Assembly: GCA_020634165.1 (NCBI GenBank)
Contig: JACKCF010000001.1
Location: forward strand, 1,302,001-1,366,000
Origin: Anaerolineaceae bacterium
Lineage (GTDB): Bacteria; Chloroflexota; Anaerolineae; Aggregatilineales; Phototrophicaceae
Direction of reading: 5' to 3'
Length of the DNA stretch: 64,000 nt
Made by a program: the position numbers and the translations under genes. The notes under the pieces were generated by a model. That model searched no databases. It was not told where the DNA came from and saw nothing but the letters and a program-made list of their open reading frames with translations. The first letter of the stretch is position 1; the number at the start of each line of letters is the position of its first letter. Positions 1 through 8,239 of this stretch are shown here, piece by piece.

Positions 1-1272
1 CTGAACGCGCTGGTTCAGCGTGGCAAATCGGTCATCATCTGGGGTGTACGGGGCAGTACCAGCCGCATGCTGGAAAATCATCCTGGCATCACTGTGGAGT
101 ACATCGAAGACTTCACTAATCTGGCGACCCATAAGTCACTCAGTAAGGTCGCATACGAGGCCGACCCAGCGGAGTCATTCGTGCCGTCGCAATGGTCGAG
201 TATCGTCATGCAATTCGACCGTATGGCAGCCCGTCTGGGGACCACCACACTGCGCCGTTCAGCATTTGTCGAGCAGTTGATCCATATGGGCGTGGTCGTC
301 AATGCGGATCGTGCCAATGACTTGCTATCCCAGGCACAGACGATGGGCATGTTGCAGGTGAATGGCAACAGTCAGCTTACATTGAATGCCACCCATCCCA
401 TTGTAGAAAAAACACGCGCCATTTATGAAGCGATTCAACGCCGTGTTGCGAATACGCTCAAGGTGCGCGGCTGGGAATATGTGAATTACGGCTTCCTGCT
501 CAAGGGCCTGGAGATGGAACCGGACATCAATCGGCCAGGGATGAACGAAAACGATCAGTGGCGTTCACACTGGATTGACAGCCTCGTGCGCGAGCAAATC
601 CTGAAGCGTGAACTGGTGCCGCATCGTCACAATCCCGATGATCTGGTCCCTGTTATTCGCCTGCCGCTAGAGTACGAAGAAGATATCATCACATTGCCAG
701 GGCTGGAAAATTCCGAAGAACCACTAGATGCGATAGACTGGTCTGGTACGTCGATTGCCGAACTGGCGAAGTTCGATCCGAACGCGGCGAACATGACGGT
801 GCGCATCATCGTCAGCGTCCAGCAGTTCACCAGCTTCCGCAGCTTCATCTGGTGCCCGCTTGGGAGCTTGCACAAACGTTTACGTGCTTACGATACCAAC
901 ATGGCCTTCCAGCGTGCCGTCGAATATCTGGAAGCCAACAACATCGTCAGGGTGGATGAATATCCCAACCCGCAGAGCGACTATAATACCAAGGGTATCT
1001 CGATCAACCTGGATGCCGCCTATACGCAGGCCGTGTTGAATGAGCGCGACGAGTTTGTGCGCATCTTGCTTGTGTTGTACGAAAACAATCAGCCGATTAC
1101 CCAGGCAACAGTCGATCAGCACGCTGATGGTGGCCACTTCGATTATGATCTGTGGTTCTCCATCATGGAGACTGAAAACGTACTGAACGCTTTACCGGGC
1201 CGGACCGGGCAGTACAGCTTGTTCCGCACCCACCACACGGTGAAAATTGTCGCGGGCGATAGCGTCGAGTAG
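1..1272 (+). CDS. NYN-domain protein with winged-helix-like modules (5' end outside window)
   Basis: The reading frame is open from the first base of the window, so the start lies upstream; 423 codons are visible. The first about 35 residues (VIIWGVRGSTSRMLEN, then VEYIEDF) look like the end of a NYN/PIN-like nuclease domain: a beta strand, a glycine-serine loop and a final acidic strand, as in LabA/DUF88 proteins. The rest is a series of alpha/beta segments that resemble repeated winged-helix or OST-HTH modules, for example around residues 75-125 and 355-405. Known NYN proteins are predicted or shown to cut RNA; a role in RNA processing is inferred here and fits the neighbours rpsO and pnp. 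The N-terminal catalytic acidic residues cannot be checked. The NYN call is moderately secure, the C-terminal modules less so. Confidence 0.6.
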   Translation: MNALVQRGKSVIIWGVRGSTSRMLENHPGITVEYIEDFTNLATHKSLSKVAYEADPAESFVPSQWSSIVMQFDRMAARLGTTTLRRSAFVEQLIHMGVVVNADRANDLLSQAQTMGMLQVNGNSQLTLNATHPIVEKTRAIYEAIQRRVANTLKVRGWEYVNYGFLLKGLEMEPDINRPGMNENDQWRSHWIDSLVREQILKRELVPHRHNPDDLVPVIRLPLEYEEDIITLPGLENSEEPLDAIDWSGTSIAELAKFDPNAANMTVRIIVSVQQFTSFRSFIWCPLGSLHKRLRAYDTNMAFQRAVEYLEANNIVRVDEYPNPQSDYNTKGISINLDAAYTQAVLNERDEFVRILLVLYENNQPITQATVDQHADGGHFDYDLWFSIMETENVLNALPGRTGQYSLFRTHHTVKIVAGDSVE

Positions 1273-1330
1273 TTACCGTCTGGATACTAGCAATACCCCT
1301 TTCTGCCACGGATGCCTCAGCAAGCGAGCA

Positions 1331-1359
1331 TTGTGAGTCTGATTACGGTCTGCTACAAT
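1331..1359 (+). promoter_or_regulatory. Sigma70-type promoter for rpsO
   Basis: TTGTGA (1331-1336), a 17-base spacer and TACAAT (1354-1359), with TGC directly before the -10 hexamer (extended -10). Transcription would begin near 1366 and give a leader of about 70 bases before rpsO. Confidence 0.6.
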
Positions 1360-1381
1360 GCCTGTAATGCTTATGTAGGCC

Positions 1382-1405
1382 GATGAGTTTGCTGTCCAAC
1401 TCATC
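1382..1405 (+). promoter_or_regulatory. Stem-loop in the rpsO leader
   Basis: GATGAGTT (1382-1389) and AACTCATC (1398-1405) form a perfect 8-bp stem with an 8-base loop, extended below by a GCC/GGC pairing across a one-base bulge. It lies 30 bases ahead of the rpsO start. S15 is known to repress its own synthesis by binding structured leaders in several bacteria, with different structures in different phyla; that this hairpin does so is inference. Confidence 0.45.
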
Positions 1406-1434
1406 TGGCGTCCATAGTGAGGACGGTTGAGGAT

Positions 1435-1704
1435 ATGCCCCTGACAACAGAAGAAAAACTCGAAATCATCCAGGAATTCGGTCGTTTTGAAGGCGACACG
1501 GGTTCACCGCAGGTACAGGTCGCGCTCCTGACGCGCCGCATTGTGCAGTTGACAGATCATCTGCGCACACACTCTCATGATGAACATTCCCGCCGTGGTT
1601 TGCTGAAGTTGGTCGGCCAACGCCGCCGCCACCTGAAGTACATCGCCAAGAAAGACCCATCGCAATATCGCGAACTGATCGAGCGATTGGGCCTGCGCCG
1701 CTAA
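1435..1704 (+). CDS. rpsO: 30S ribosomal protein S15
   Basis: 89 residues, the exact usual length of S15. It carries the family hallmarks: EFGR near the N-terminus, DTGSPQVQVALLT, HSRRGLLKLVGQRRRHL and the invariant C-terminal LIERLGLRR. S15 binds the central domain of 16S rRNA early in 30S assembly. I chose the ATG at 1435, giving MPLTTEEK, over an in-frame GTG at 1417 because it matches the family N-terminus and length; GAGG motifs lie at 1419-1422 and 1429-1432. The gene is followed by pnp, the same order as in enterobacteria and many other phyla. Identification is certain; only the start is open. Confidence 0.97.
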   Translation: MPLTTEEKLEIIQEFGRFEGDTGSPQVQVALLTRRIVQLTDHLRTHSHDEHSRRGLLKLVGQRRRHLKYIAKKDPSQYRELIERLGLRR

Positions 1705-1882
1705 GCGGCCCTGGCCGTCTGGTAGGCTTTTTTGCCATCACATGACGGCTGCATGATGCAATTGGTACAACGGCAAATCCACCTGATAGGGGATCAACAC
1801 GAGAGGGCACTTGGGGACATCACCCCAATGCCCGTTCTCTTTGCTAACAGCCAATGTATAGATTGCAATCATAAGTCATACC

Positions 1883-1968
1883 ATCGTCTGGTTTTACAGG
1901 AATTGGAGCATGAGATTAGGTGTACGCGCGATAGCTGATTTCATGCACCAATCCCTGTGCCAGACGAT
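1883..1968 (+). promoter_or_regulatory. Long hairpin in the pnp leader
   Basis: A nested inverted repeat: ATCGTCTGG (1883-1891) pairs with CCAGACGAT (1960-1968), ACAGG (1896-1900) with CCTGT (1954-1958), and 1902-1919 with 1935-1952 apart from one A-A mismatch and two G-U pairs. The total is about 31 base pairs with a 15-base loop. It ends 32 bases before the pnp start. In Escherichia coli the pnp leader also forms a long duplex that RNase III cuts and PNPase then destabilises, giving autoregulation; the same logic here is inferred. Confidence 0.7.
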
Positions 1969-2000
1969 TTTGTTATATGCGTAAACTGAGGAGATATTGA

Positions 2001-4301
2001 ATGGTTGTACAAACCCCAGAAGTTAAGACGTTTTCTGCGACAATGGGTGGCGAAGAAGTCATCATTGAAACAGGACGTCTGGCACAGCAGGCTGGCGGTG
2101 CCGTTACCGTCCGCATTGGCGATACCATGTTGCTCGCCACCGCTACGATGAGCAAGTCCGTTCGCGAAGGTCTGGACTTTTTCCCGCTTTCCGTTGATTA
2201 CGAAGAGAAGCTGTATGCAGCCGGACGTATTCCGGGCAGCTTCATGCGCCGTGAGGGTCGCCCGTCAGATCGCGCGATCCTGATTTCCCGCGTCATTGAT
2301 CGTACCCTGCGCCCCCTGTTCCCCAAGAATATGATCAACGATGTTCAGATCATTCTGACTTCGCTGTCAGCGGACCAGGAACATCAGGTAGATATGATCG
2401 GTATCATTGCCGCCAGTACGGCGATTATGATCTCCGACATCCCCTGGGCTGGTCCGGTCTGTGGCGTTCGCATCGGCCTGATTGACGGCGAATTGGTTAT
2501 TAACCCGTCCGTTAGCCAGATGGAAAACAGCCGCCTCGATCTGCGTGTTTCCGGTACAGAAGATGCCATCAACATGGTGGAATGTGGTGCTGACGAAGTT
2601 GACGAAGAGACCATGATCCGTGCATTGATGCTGGCTCATGAATCCATGCAGCCCATCATTGAACTGCAGAAGCAAATTCAGGCAGCAATCGGCAAGGAAA
2701 AATCCGACTTCACGAGCAAGGTCCATGATGATGCGCTCGAAGAGGAAATTCGCAGCACCTACAGCAGCCGTATCGGCGATCTCATCCGCACCTACAGCGA
2801 CCGCGATGAGCGTAAGGCCGCTATGGAAGCACTCGAAGAAGAAGTCGTGGCTGCTTATAAAGAGCGCAACGCGGCCCTGCCAGAAGATGAGCAGAAGAGC
2901 CTGAAACTGGTCGCACAGGCTGTTGATGATGTCATGGCGGAGCAGATTCGCCTGCGTACCGTCAACGAGGGCATCCGTGCCGATGGCCGCGATACACGCA
3001 CCATTCGCCCCCTGAGCGCTGATGTGGATCTCATTCCGCGTGTGCATGGCAGTGGTTTGTTCCAGCGTGGACAGACGCAGGTTCTGACGATAGCGACCCT
3101 GGGCACCCCGCGTGATTCCCAGCTCATCGACGATCTGACCAATGATGACAACAAGCGCTACCTGCATCACTACAACTTCCCGCCATTCAGCACCGGCGAA
3201 GCCCGTCCGCTGCGTGGCCCCAAGCGTCGTGAAATTGGTCATGGTGCCCTGGCAGAAAATGCCTTGCTGCCAATGATCCCCGATCAGAAGGACTTCCCAT
3301 ATACGATTCGTCTCGTAAGCGAAGTCATGAGTTCCAACGGTAGTACCTCGATGGCGAGCGTTTGCGGCAGCACCCTGGCTCTGATGGATGCTGGCGTGCC
3401 GATCAAGCGTCCTGTTGGTGGTATCGCGATGGGCCTCATCAAAGAAGGCGACCAGGTCGCTGTTCTGACCGATATCCAGGGTCTGGAAGATCATATCGGT
3501 GATATGGACTTCAAGGTCGCGGGTACCGAGGAAGGTATCACTGCGCTCCAGATGGACATCAAGATTGCTGGTGTCAACGAAGATGTGTTACGTCAGGCGC
3601 TTGCACAGGCTCGTGAAGCCCGTATGCAGATTCTTGACGTGATGCGTGGTGCCATCAGCGAACCGCGTGAAGACCTGAAAGAAACAGCGCCACGTATGAT
3701 TACAATCAAGATCGATCCTGAGAAAATCGGTGCGGTTATTGGCCCTGGTGGCAAGACCGTCCGCAGCATTCAGGATTCGCTCAAGGTCACTGTTGATATT
3801 CAGGAAGACGGTACCGTCTTCGTCGCGGGTGAAGATGGCCCATCGGTCTACGCCGCCCGTGATCGTATCAACGGCATGGTGGAAGAAGCCAAGCTCGGCC
3901 AGGTTTACACAGGCAAGATTACCCGTGTGGAAGACTACGGCGTCTTCGTCGAAATTCTGCCCGGCAAAGAAGGTCTGGTACACGTCAGCCAACTAGCGGA
4001 TTACCGCGTGGAATCCGTTCGTGATGAGTTCAAGCTCAACGACGAAATCATGGTCATGGTCACAGATGTTGACCCGACGGGCAAAGTCCGTTTAAGCCGT
4101 CAGGCCGTCCTCGAAGGCTGGACCGTCGAAGAAGCTCGCGAACGCGACAGCGGCGGACGTCGCAGCGGTGGCAATCGCGGTGGTGGTGATCGTCGTGGTG
4201 GCGGTGGTGATCGTCGTGGCGGCGGCGGTGACCGTCGCGGCGGTGGTGGTGGTGATCGTCGTGGTGGTGGTGACCGTCGTGGCGGCGGCAATCGCGACTA
4301 A
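2001..4301 (+). CDS. pnp: Polyribonucleotide nucleotidyltransferase (PNPase)
   Basis: 766 residues. PNPase degrades RNA 3' to 5' by phosphorolysis, as a trimer in the cytoplasm. Domain order: first RNase PH domain (about 10-145, with RREGRPSDRAIL), all-helical linker (about 150-320), second RNase PH domain (about 320-550, with FPPFSTGEARP, SNGSTSMAS and the acidic DMDFKVAGTEEG), KH domain with GPGGK at 581-585, and S1 domain at about 633-703. The start has a strong GAGGAG at 1988-1993, 7 bases upstream. From about residue 711 to the end runs a Gly/Arg/Asp tail with repeated GDRRGGG units, longer and more regular than usual PNPase tails. A structured leader precedes the gene and an intrinsic terminator follows it. 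Confidence 0.98.
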   Translation: MVVQTPEVKTFSATMGGEEVIIETGRLAQQAGGAVTVRIGDTMLLATATMSKSVREGLDFFPLSVDYEEKLYAAGRIPGSFMRREGRPSDRAILISRVIDRTLRPLFPKNMINDVQIILTSLSADQEHQVDMIGIIAASTAIMISDIPWAGPVCGVRIGLIDGELVINPSVSQMENSRLDLRVSGTEDAINMVECGADEVDEETMIRALMLAHESMQPIIELQKQIQAAIGKEKSDFTSKVHDDALEEEIRSTYSSRIGDLIRTYSDRDERKAAMEALEEEVVAAYKERNAALPEDEQKSLKLVAQAVDDVMAEQIRLRTVNEGIRADGRDTRTIRPLSADVDLIPRVHGSGLFQRGQTQVLTIATLGTPRDSQLIDDLTNDDNKRYLHHYNFPPFSTGEARPLRGPKRREIGHGALAENALLPMIPDQKDFPYTIRLVSEVMSSNGSTSMASVCGSTLALMDAGVPIKRPVGGIAMGLIKEGDQVAVLTDIQGLEDHIGDMDFKVAGTEEGITALQMDIKIAGVNEDVLRQALAQAREARMQILDVMRGAISEPREDLKETAPRMITIKIDPEKIGAVIGPGGKTVRSIQDSLKVTVDIQEDGTVFVAGEDGPSVYAARDRINGMVEEAKLGQVYTGKITRVEDYGVFVEILPGKEGLVHVSQLADYRVESVRDEFKLNDEIMVMVTDVDPTGKVRLSRQAVLEGWTVEEARERDSGGRRSGGNRGGGDRRGGGGDRRGGGGDRRGGGGGDRRGGGDRRGGGNRD

Positions 4302-4330
4302 GCATCGGTACAGTTACAGGATCACCTGTA

Positions 4331-4369
4331 AAAAATGCGCTGGCTTTGCTGCTGGCGCATTTTTATTTT
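4331..4369 (+). terminator. Intrinsic terminator after pnp
   Basis: AAAAATGCGC (4331-4340) pairs with GCGCATTTTT (4355-4364), followed by more T-rich sequence. The flanking A and T runs mean it could also act on the minus strand. Confidence 0.8.
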
Positions 4370-4495
4370 CCTGCTTCAATCACTGGCCTGGACAATGTTT
4401 CCATACCTTAAGCGTAACTTCTCTGTGCTTTTGGCGTATTATTTTATATACAGACACGCAGAACATCGCCATATAGTCATTTGCGGAGCCATTAC

Positions 4496-5842
4496 GTGCA
4501 AGAATCATCGCACCCTCTTCCTGAAAAAAAGCCTTCTACGATGCCTAATTCCCCGGAATGGAGTTCTCGCACCAAGCGGCTGATGTTCGTTATCGTGCTG
4601 GTCGCGGTGTCTGTTCTCGGCTTCTTCATGGTAGAAATATTGCCGCTGATAATTGTCTCCGCGCTGCTGGCATTCCTGATGTACCCCATGACCAGCTTCA
4701 TCACCAACCGCCTGCTGGTGTTTCCACTGATCCGGCATAATCGCACACTGGCGACGATGCTGTCCTTTGCGGTGGCCATCTTTGTCGTAATAACCATTTT
4801 GCTGGTCGTCGTGCCCACATTGACCGGGCAGGTTCAGGAGTTCGTGAACAGCGTGCCGAGTTTGCTGCGCCAGGTCGAGCGGGTCCTTGAAAACTGGCTC
4901 AGTCAGCCGCTTATGTTTAATGGCGAGCCGATTTTGCTCAATGGCGAATCAATCGTTCCCCTGGACCGCATCGCCGAATTAACGGGGACCAGTAACCTGA
5001 ATGAAGTCATCCAACTGGCGAATATCGACCTCTCCAGTGCCGCCCAGACTTTTTTTGGCTCAGTCACATCGTTGTCTGGTCCGGCCTTTAGTGTGGTCGG
5101 TGGGGCATTCAACACCATCATCAACTTCACATTCCTGTTCATGATGACCTTCTACCTGCTTAAAGACGGTGGCAGCTTTATCGAGGGCTTCATCAGTCTG
5201 GCGCCGGATGGATACGAAGATGATGCTCGCCGCCTATTCGAGGAATTGGGCCGCGTCTGGAATGGCTATATTCGCGGACAGGCGATCTTGTGCCTGGTGA
5301 TGGGGCTGGCGGTCTATCTGGCAGCATCCTTGCTGGGCGTACCCGATGCGCCGATGCTAGGCTTATTGGCCGGCGTCCTTGAATTTATACCGACATTAGG
5401 CCCTTTGCTGGCATTGATTCCGGCATCATTCCTGGCATTGGTATCACATTCCACAACGGTGCCCTGGCTGGAAGGCATCCCCTTTGCGATTGTCGTCATC
5501 GTGGTGTGGACGATGCTCCAAAACATCGAAGCGATTATCCTTGTTCCGCGCATCATGGGCGACAGCCTCGACCTGCACCCGCTGGTGGTCATTATTGGTG
5601 TGCTTGGTGGGGCAGCCCTGGCAGGCGCGCTCGGTGTGATTCTGGCGGCTCCCTTTATTGCCAGCGGGCGTGTCGTCAGCCGCTACTTCTACGGCAAGAT
5701 CACCGGACGACCGACGTTTGTTGAGCACCATGCGCGTGACCGACGACGAGAAATGGGCCTGAGCCGGACGCTTACAAGGTGGTATCGCTATCTGCGCCTG
5801 CGCTTGAACGCAGACCGAGAGCAACGCTCACCCGTGTCCTAA
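4496..5842 (+). CDS. AI-2E family (PerM/UPF0118) membrane permease
   Basis: 448 residues from a GTG start that has GGAG at 4485-4488, 7 bases upstream; a TTG at 4481 and an ATG at 4541 are alternatives. The architecture is that of the AI-2E transporter family: two N-terminal TM segments, a long charged/amphipathic region (about residues 90-190, LTGQVQEFVNSVPSLL onward), then about five more TM segments carrying the conserved GLLAGVLEFIPTLGPLLA and NIEAIILVPRIMGDSLDLHP. Members export small molecules or act as Na+/H+ antiporters, so the substrate is unknown. The C-terminal 50 residues are basic and cytoplasmic. Family assignment is secure, function is not. Confidence 0.9.
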   Translation: MQESSHPLPEKKPSTMPNSPEWSSRTKRLMFVIVLVAVSVLGFFMVEILPLIIVSALLAFLMYPMTSFITNRLLVFPLIRHNRTLATMLSFAVAIFVVITILLVVVPTLTGQVQEFVNSVPSLLRQVERVLENWLSQPLMFNGEPILLNGESIVPLDRIAELTGTSNLNEVIQLANIDLSSAAQTFFGSVTSLSGPAFSVVGGAFNTIINFTFLFMMTFYLLKDGGSFIEGFISLAPDGYEDDARRLFEELGRVWNGYIRGQAILCLVMGLAVYLAASLLGVPDAPMLGLLAGVLEFIPTLGPLLALIPASFLALVSHSTTVPWLEGIPFAIVVIVVWTMLQNIEAIILVPRIMGDSLDLHPLVVIIGVLGGAALAGALGVILAAPFIASGRVVSRYFYGKITGRPTFVEHHARDRRREMGLSRTLTRWYRYLRLRLNADREQRSPVS

Positions 5843-5911
5843 ACACTGATCTGTGTATAATGTCGCTTGAATTGCATGACTCTCAATCAGTCAACATCAA
5901 GCGAGATGACT

Positions 5912-6112
5912 ATGGACGATATTTCTACACATACCCTGGCCGAAAGTGACAGCTACGCGATCTGGACGACCGTTGAGGATGATGGCGAAACCATCTATCA
6001 CCTGGAGTTAGGCAGCGTTACTCTGCATTTCTTCAAAGAGGAATGGGACGAGTTAACCGGACTGATCCAGGCAGCGGCCAACGGCGGCGGCAGCTCCAAA
6101 AAACGGCGCTAA
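5912..6112 (+). CDS. Small acidic protein of unknown function
   Basis: About 66 residues, acidic, with a basic SSKKRR end. Its centre reads YAIWTTVEDDGETIYHLELG then a VTLHFF strand, which suggests a small beta-sheet domain followed by a helix (WDELTGLIQAAANGG). In-frame ATGs at 5876, 5906 and 5912 compete; a GCGAG at 5901-5905 favours 5912. A TATAAT at 5855-5860 makes the TTG at 5867 unlikely because it would lie at the transcription start. The stop codon shares a base with the start of the next gene, so it probably opens a three-gene operon with two methyltransferase-like genes. I do not recognise the family. Confidence 0.6.
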   Translation: MDDISTHTLAESDSYAIWTTVEDDGETIYHLELGSVTLHFFKEEWDELTGLIQAAANGGGSSKKRR

Positions 6113-6930
6113 TGCCTGCTCAAAAATCTGACTTCATTGAAGCGATGGTCAAGCATCTGCCGCCGAGTGCGGCAGATTTACGCTTGCTGGATGTTGGCGG
6201 GGCAACAGGTACAATTTTGCGCCAGTTCCGGCCCGATATTGAGGTCGTCGTAGCCTCACTACTGCCGCAGCAGTGGCAGTTCGATGATCAGTCTTTCGAT
6301 GCCATCGCGGCTTATGATATGCCGCTTGATGACGCCTATCTGGCCGCAATCCTGCGCTTGCTGCGGCCAGGAGGTCGCTTTGTGCAGGTTAATCCCATCG
6401 ATCAGGAACTTGCGCCAATTGGCACTGGTCTGCTTCAGGCTGGTTTCGTGCGTTGCCTGGTGGAACCTGCCGTTGCGGGTGTTGGGGTGCTGCTTCGGGG
6501 TGAACGTGCCCACACCACTGCTGACACGCTCGAACGAGTGCAGGGTGTAGCGGAACGCGATGCCGACCAGATCGACCTCAGCAATTTTAGAGGGCGCTAT
6601 GTGCATCTTCTGGTGCGCCAGCAGCCCAATAAACCCGTGTGGCGTTTGCAACCAGATGAGGTCATCACCTGGGATGCAGTCGCAGTCGGCCAGGGCGAGC
6701 ATATATCGCTATTGGCGTTCAGTAGCCTGCCGAAAGCCGTTTCCTTTATGCAGGCTGCCGTCCTCGAAGACCTGATGACAGGTATCAACAAAGTGGGTAA
6801 ATTCAGCCAGCATACCGCAGCCGAATGGTCATATCCGGTGATGGTCAATCCCACGCTGGAAAGTATCTCCGGCGCAGCTATTCAGTTCATACCGATTAAT
6901 CCAGCGACTGCTGAAACGCCCGACGAATGA
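6112..6930 (+). CDS. Methyltransferase-like protein with an unassigned C-terminal domain
   Basis: 272 residues starting at the ATG that shares its A with the previous stop codon (TAATG). Residues 22-130 look like a reduced class I SAM-dependent methyltransferase fold: motif I as LLDVGGATG and a post-motif LLRPGGRFVQVNP. The fold is short and lacks a clear motif II acidic residue and motif IV, so activity is uncertain. Residues 150-265 form a second domain (YVHLLVRQQP, VITWDAVAVGQG, a KAVSFMQAAV helix) that I cannot assign. The end overlaps the next start as ATGA, implying translational coupling. It may be an accessory subunit of the downstream methyltransferase, but that is a guess. Confidence 0.6.
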   Translation: MPAQKSDFIEAMVKHLPPSAADLRLLDVGGATGTILRQFRPDIEVVVASLLPQQWQFDDQSFDAIAAYDMPLDDAYLAAILRLLRPGGRFVQVNPIDQELAPIGTGLLQAGFVRCLVEPAVAGVGVLLRGERAHTTADTLERVQGVAERDADQIDLSNFRGRYVHLLVRQQPNKPVWRLQPDEVITWDAVAVGQGEHISLLAFSSLPKAVSFMQAAVLEDLMTGINKVGKFSQHTAAEWSYPVMVNPTLESISGAAIQFIPINPATAETPDE

Positions 6931-8117
6931 GCGACTCCCTCACATTGTCTGATCTCGACTTTTTGCAGTTGGATATTGGGCAGGACCTGCTGGCGCAATT
7001 AGCGCAAGCTGACCTATCCGATAGCAACCAGCTTCGTTTGCTGACACAGCTTCGGCAGCAGGTCGATGGTCCCCAGGCTGCTGCTGCGCTGTCAATGGCG
7101 CGCCTGCGTCAAAAAGCGATCAGCAAATTTGGCGAAGATGCGGCGCGGATGTTCTTCACGCCATCGGCATTGGAGCAGGCCAGTGATCCCTTGGTATGCC
7201 GCTATCGCACCAGCCAGATTCAGGGTAAGCGGGTGCTGGATATATGCTGTGGCATGGGTACGGACACGATGGCCTTTGCCGACGCAGGCTGCATGGCACA
7301 TGGCCTCGATATCGACCCCGTGCGAATCGCCATCGCCAAACATAATGCAGAAGCATTGCATAGCACGGCCACTTTTGAAGTGGCTGATGTCACCGCTGGG
7401 ATTCCGATAGGCTTTGATACGATCTTCTTTGATCCGGCGCGGCGCGATGAGCATGGTCGCCGCCTCTTCGATGTTGAACAGTATGTGCCGCCGCTGTCCC
7501 TGGTCCAATCCTGGGATGCCTCGCGGATCATGGTCAAACTGTCTCCAGGCGTCGATATCGAGCAGGTGCGTGGCTATGGTGGCAAACTGACCTTTGTCAG
7601 TGTAGGTGGCGATCTCAAGGAAGCGATTTTGCAGCCCGACCAGGTGCAGCAAAATGATGAAGCTGTCTTGCTGACAGAATCCGATACAGTGACCTGGCTG
7701 AATGACGCCTCCATTCCGCAGCCGGATGTGCCGCTTAGCGAGCCAGCCAATTGGTTGGTGGAGCCTGACCCCGCGATTTTGCGCGCAGGACTCGTACGGC
7801 ACCTGGCTGATGACCTCGGTGGCTTTATGCTCGATGAAACGATTGGTTACCTGACTACGACTGAGCATCCGCAGTCACTCTGGGTACGCAGTTGGGCCAT
7901 CCTCGATTGGATGCCATTTCATCTGAAGAAGCTGCGTAACTACCTGCGCGAACACAACGTTGGCAAGGTAACAGTCAAGAAGCGCGGCTCGCCAATAACG
8001 CCGGAACAACTCATGGCATCGCTCAAATTGAAGAAGGGGGATGAAGAGCGCACATTGGTCCTGACGCGCCTTCGTGGTGAGCCAATCGTCATGATATGTG
8101 AATCGCAACCGGCATGA
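6927..8117 (+). CDS. THUMP-like class I SAM-dependent methyltransferase
   Basis: 396 residues. An N-terminal helical region (1-90, ending AARMFFTPSALEQASDP) precedes a Rossmann methyltransferase core with motif I VLDICCGMGTDT, an acidic GLDIDPVRI strand and the hallmark FFDPARRDEHGRR, typical of a methyltransferase family whose C-terminus carries a THUMP-like domain. Here that C-terminal part (about 310-395) contains LKKLRNYLREHN and GKVTVKKRGSPITPEQL. The family is thought to act on RNA or another polynucleotide, but no substrate is established. The ATGA overlap with the preceding gene indicates one transcript and coupled translation. Confidence 0.8.
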   Translation: MSDSLTLSDLDFLQLDIGQDLLAQLAQADLSDSNQLRLLTQLRQQVDGPQAAAALSMARLRQKAISKFGEDAARMFFTPSALEQASDPLVCRYRTSQIQGKRVLDICCGMGTDTMAFADAGCMAHGLDIDPVRIAIAKHNAEALHSTATFEVADVTAGIPIGFDTIFFDPARRDEHGRRLFDVEQYVPPLSLVQSWDASRIMVKLSPGVDIEQVRGYGGKLTFVSVGGDLKEAILQPDQVQQNDEAVLLTESDTVTWLNDASIPQPDVPLSEPANWLVEPDPAILRAGLVRHLADDLGGFMLDETIGYLTTTEHPQSLWVRSWAILDWMPFHLKKLRNYLREHNVGKVTVKKRGSPITPEQLMASLKLKKGDEERTLVLTRLRGEPIVMICESQPA

Positions 8118-8134
8118 AGGGGCAGGTCAGTTTT

Positions 8135-8162
8135 TTGGAACAGCCCTGCTGTCGCGTATAAT
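8135..8162 (+). promoter_or_regulatory. Promoter for the phosphoribosyltransferase gene
   Basis: TTGGAA (8135-8140), a 16-base spacer and a perfect TATAAT (8157-8162), about 78 bases ahead of the start codon. Confidence 0.5.
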
Positions 8163-8239
8163 AGTTCTTTAATGGTTGTTCAGCAGCATCCTGCAATGCG
8201 TCAAAAATCTATTGGAAAGCTGTGGTTGAAAGGTCGTTA

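Noticed and set aside
1705..1735. Terminator after rpsO
   Set aside because: The CGGCC/GGCCG stem has only a two-base loop, although a T-run follows; not convincing, and read-through into pnp is normal for this pair.
1732..1938. 68-codon plus-strand frame between rpsO and pnp
   Set aside because: It lies in the pnp leader and runs into the long hairpin; no convincing ribosome-binding site and no family-like sequence.
2367..3494. 375-codon minus-strand frame opposite pnp
   Set aside because: It is antisense to the conserved RNase PH domains of pnp; the composition is that of a shadow frame.
4060..4305. His/Arg/Pro-rich frames opposite the pnp tail
   Set aside because: They are by-products of the GGT/CGT-rich repeats encoding the RGG-like tail.
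7092..7868. 258-codon minus-strand frame
   Set aside because: Antisense to the THUMP-like methyltransferase, whose motifs are intact.
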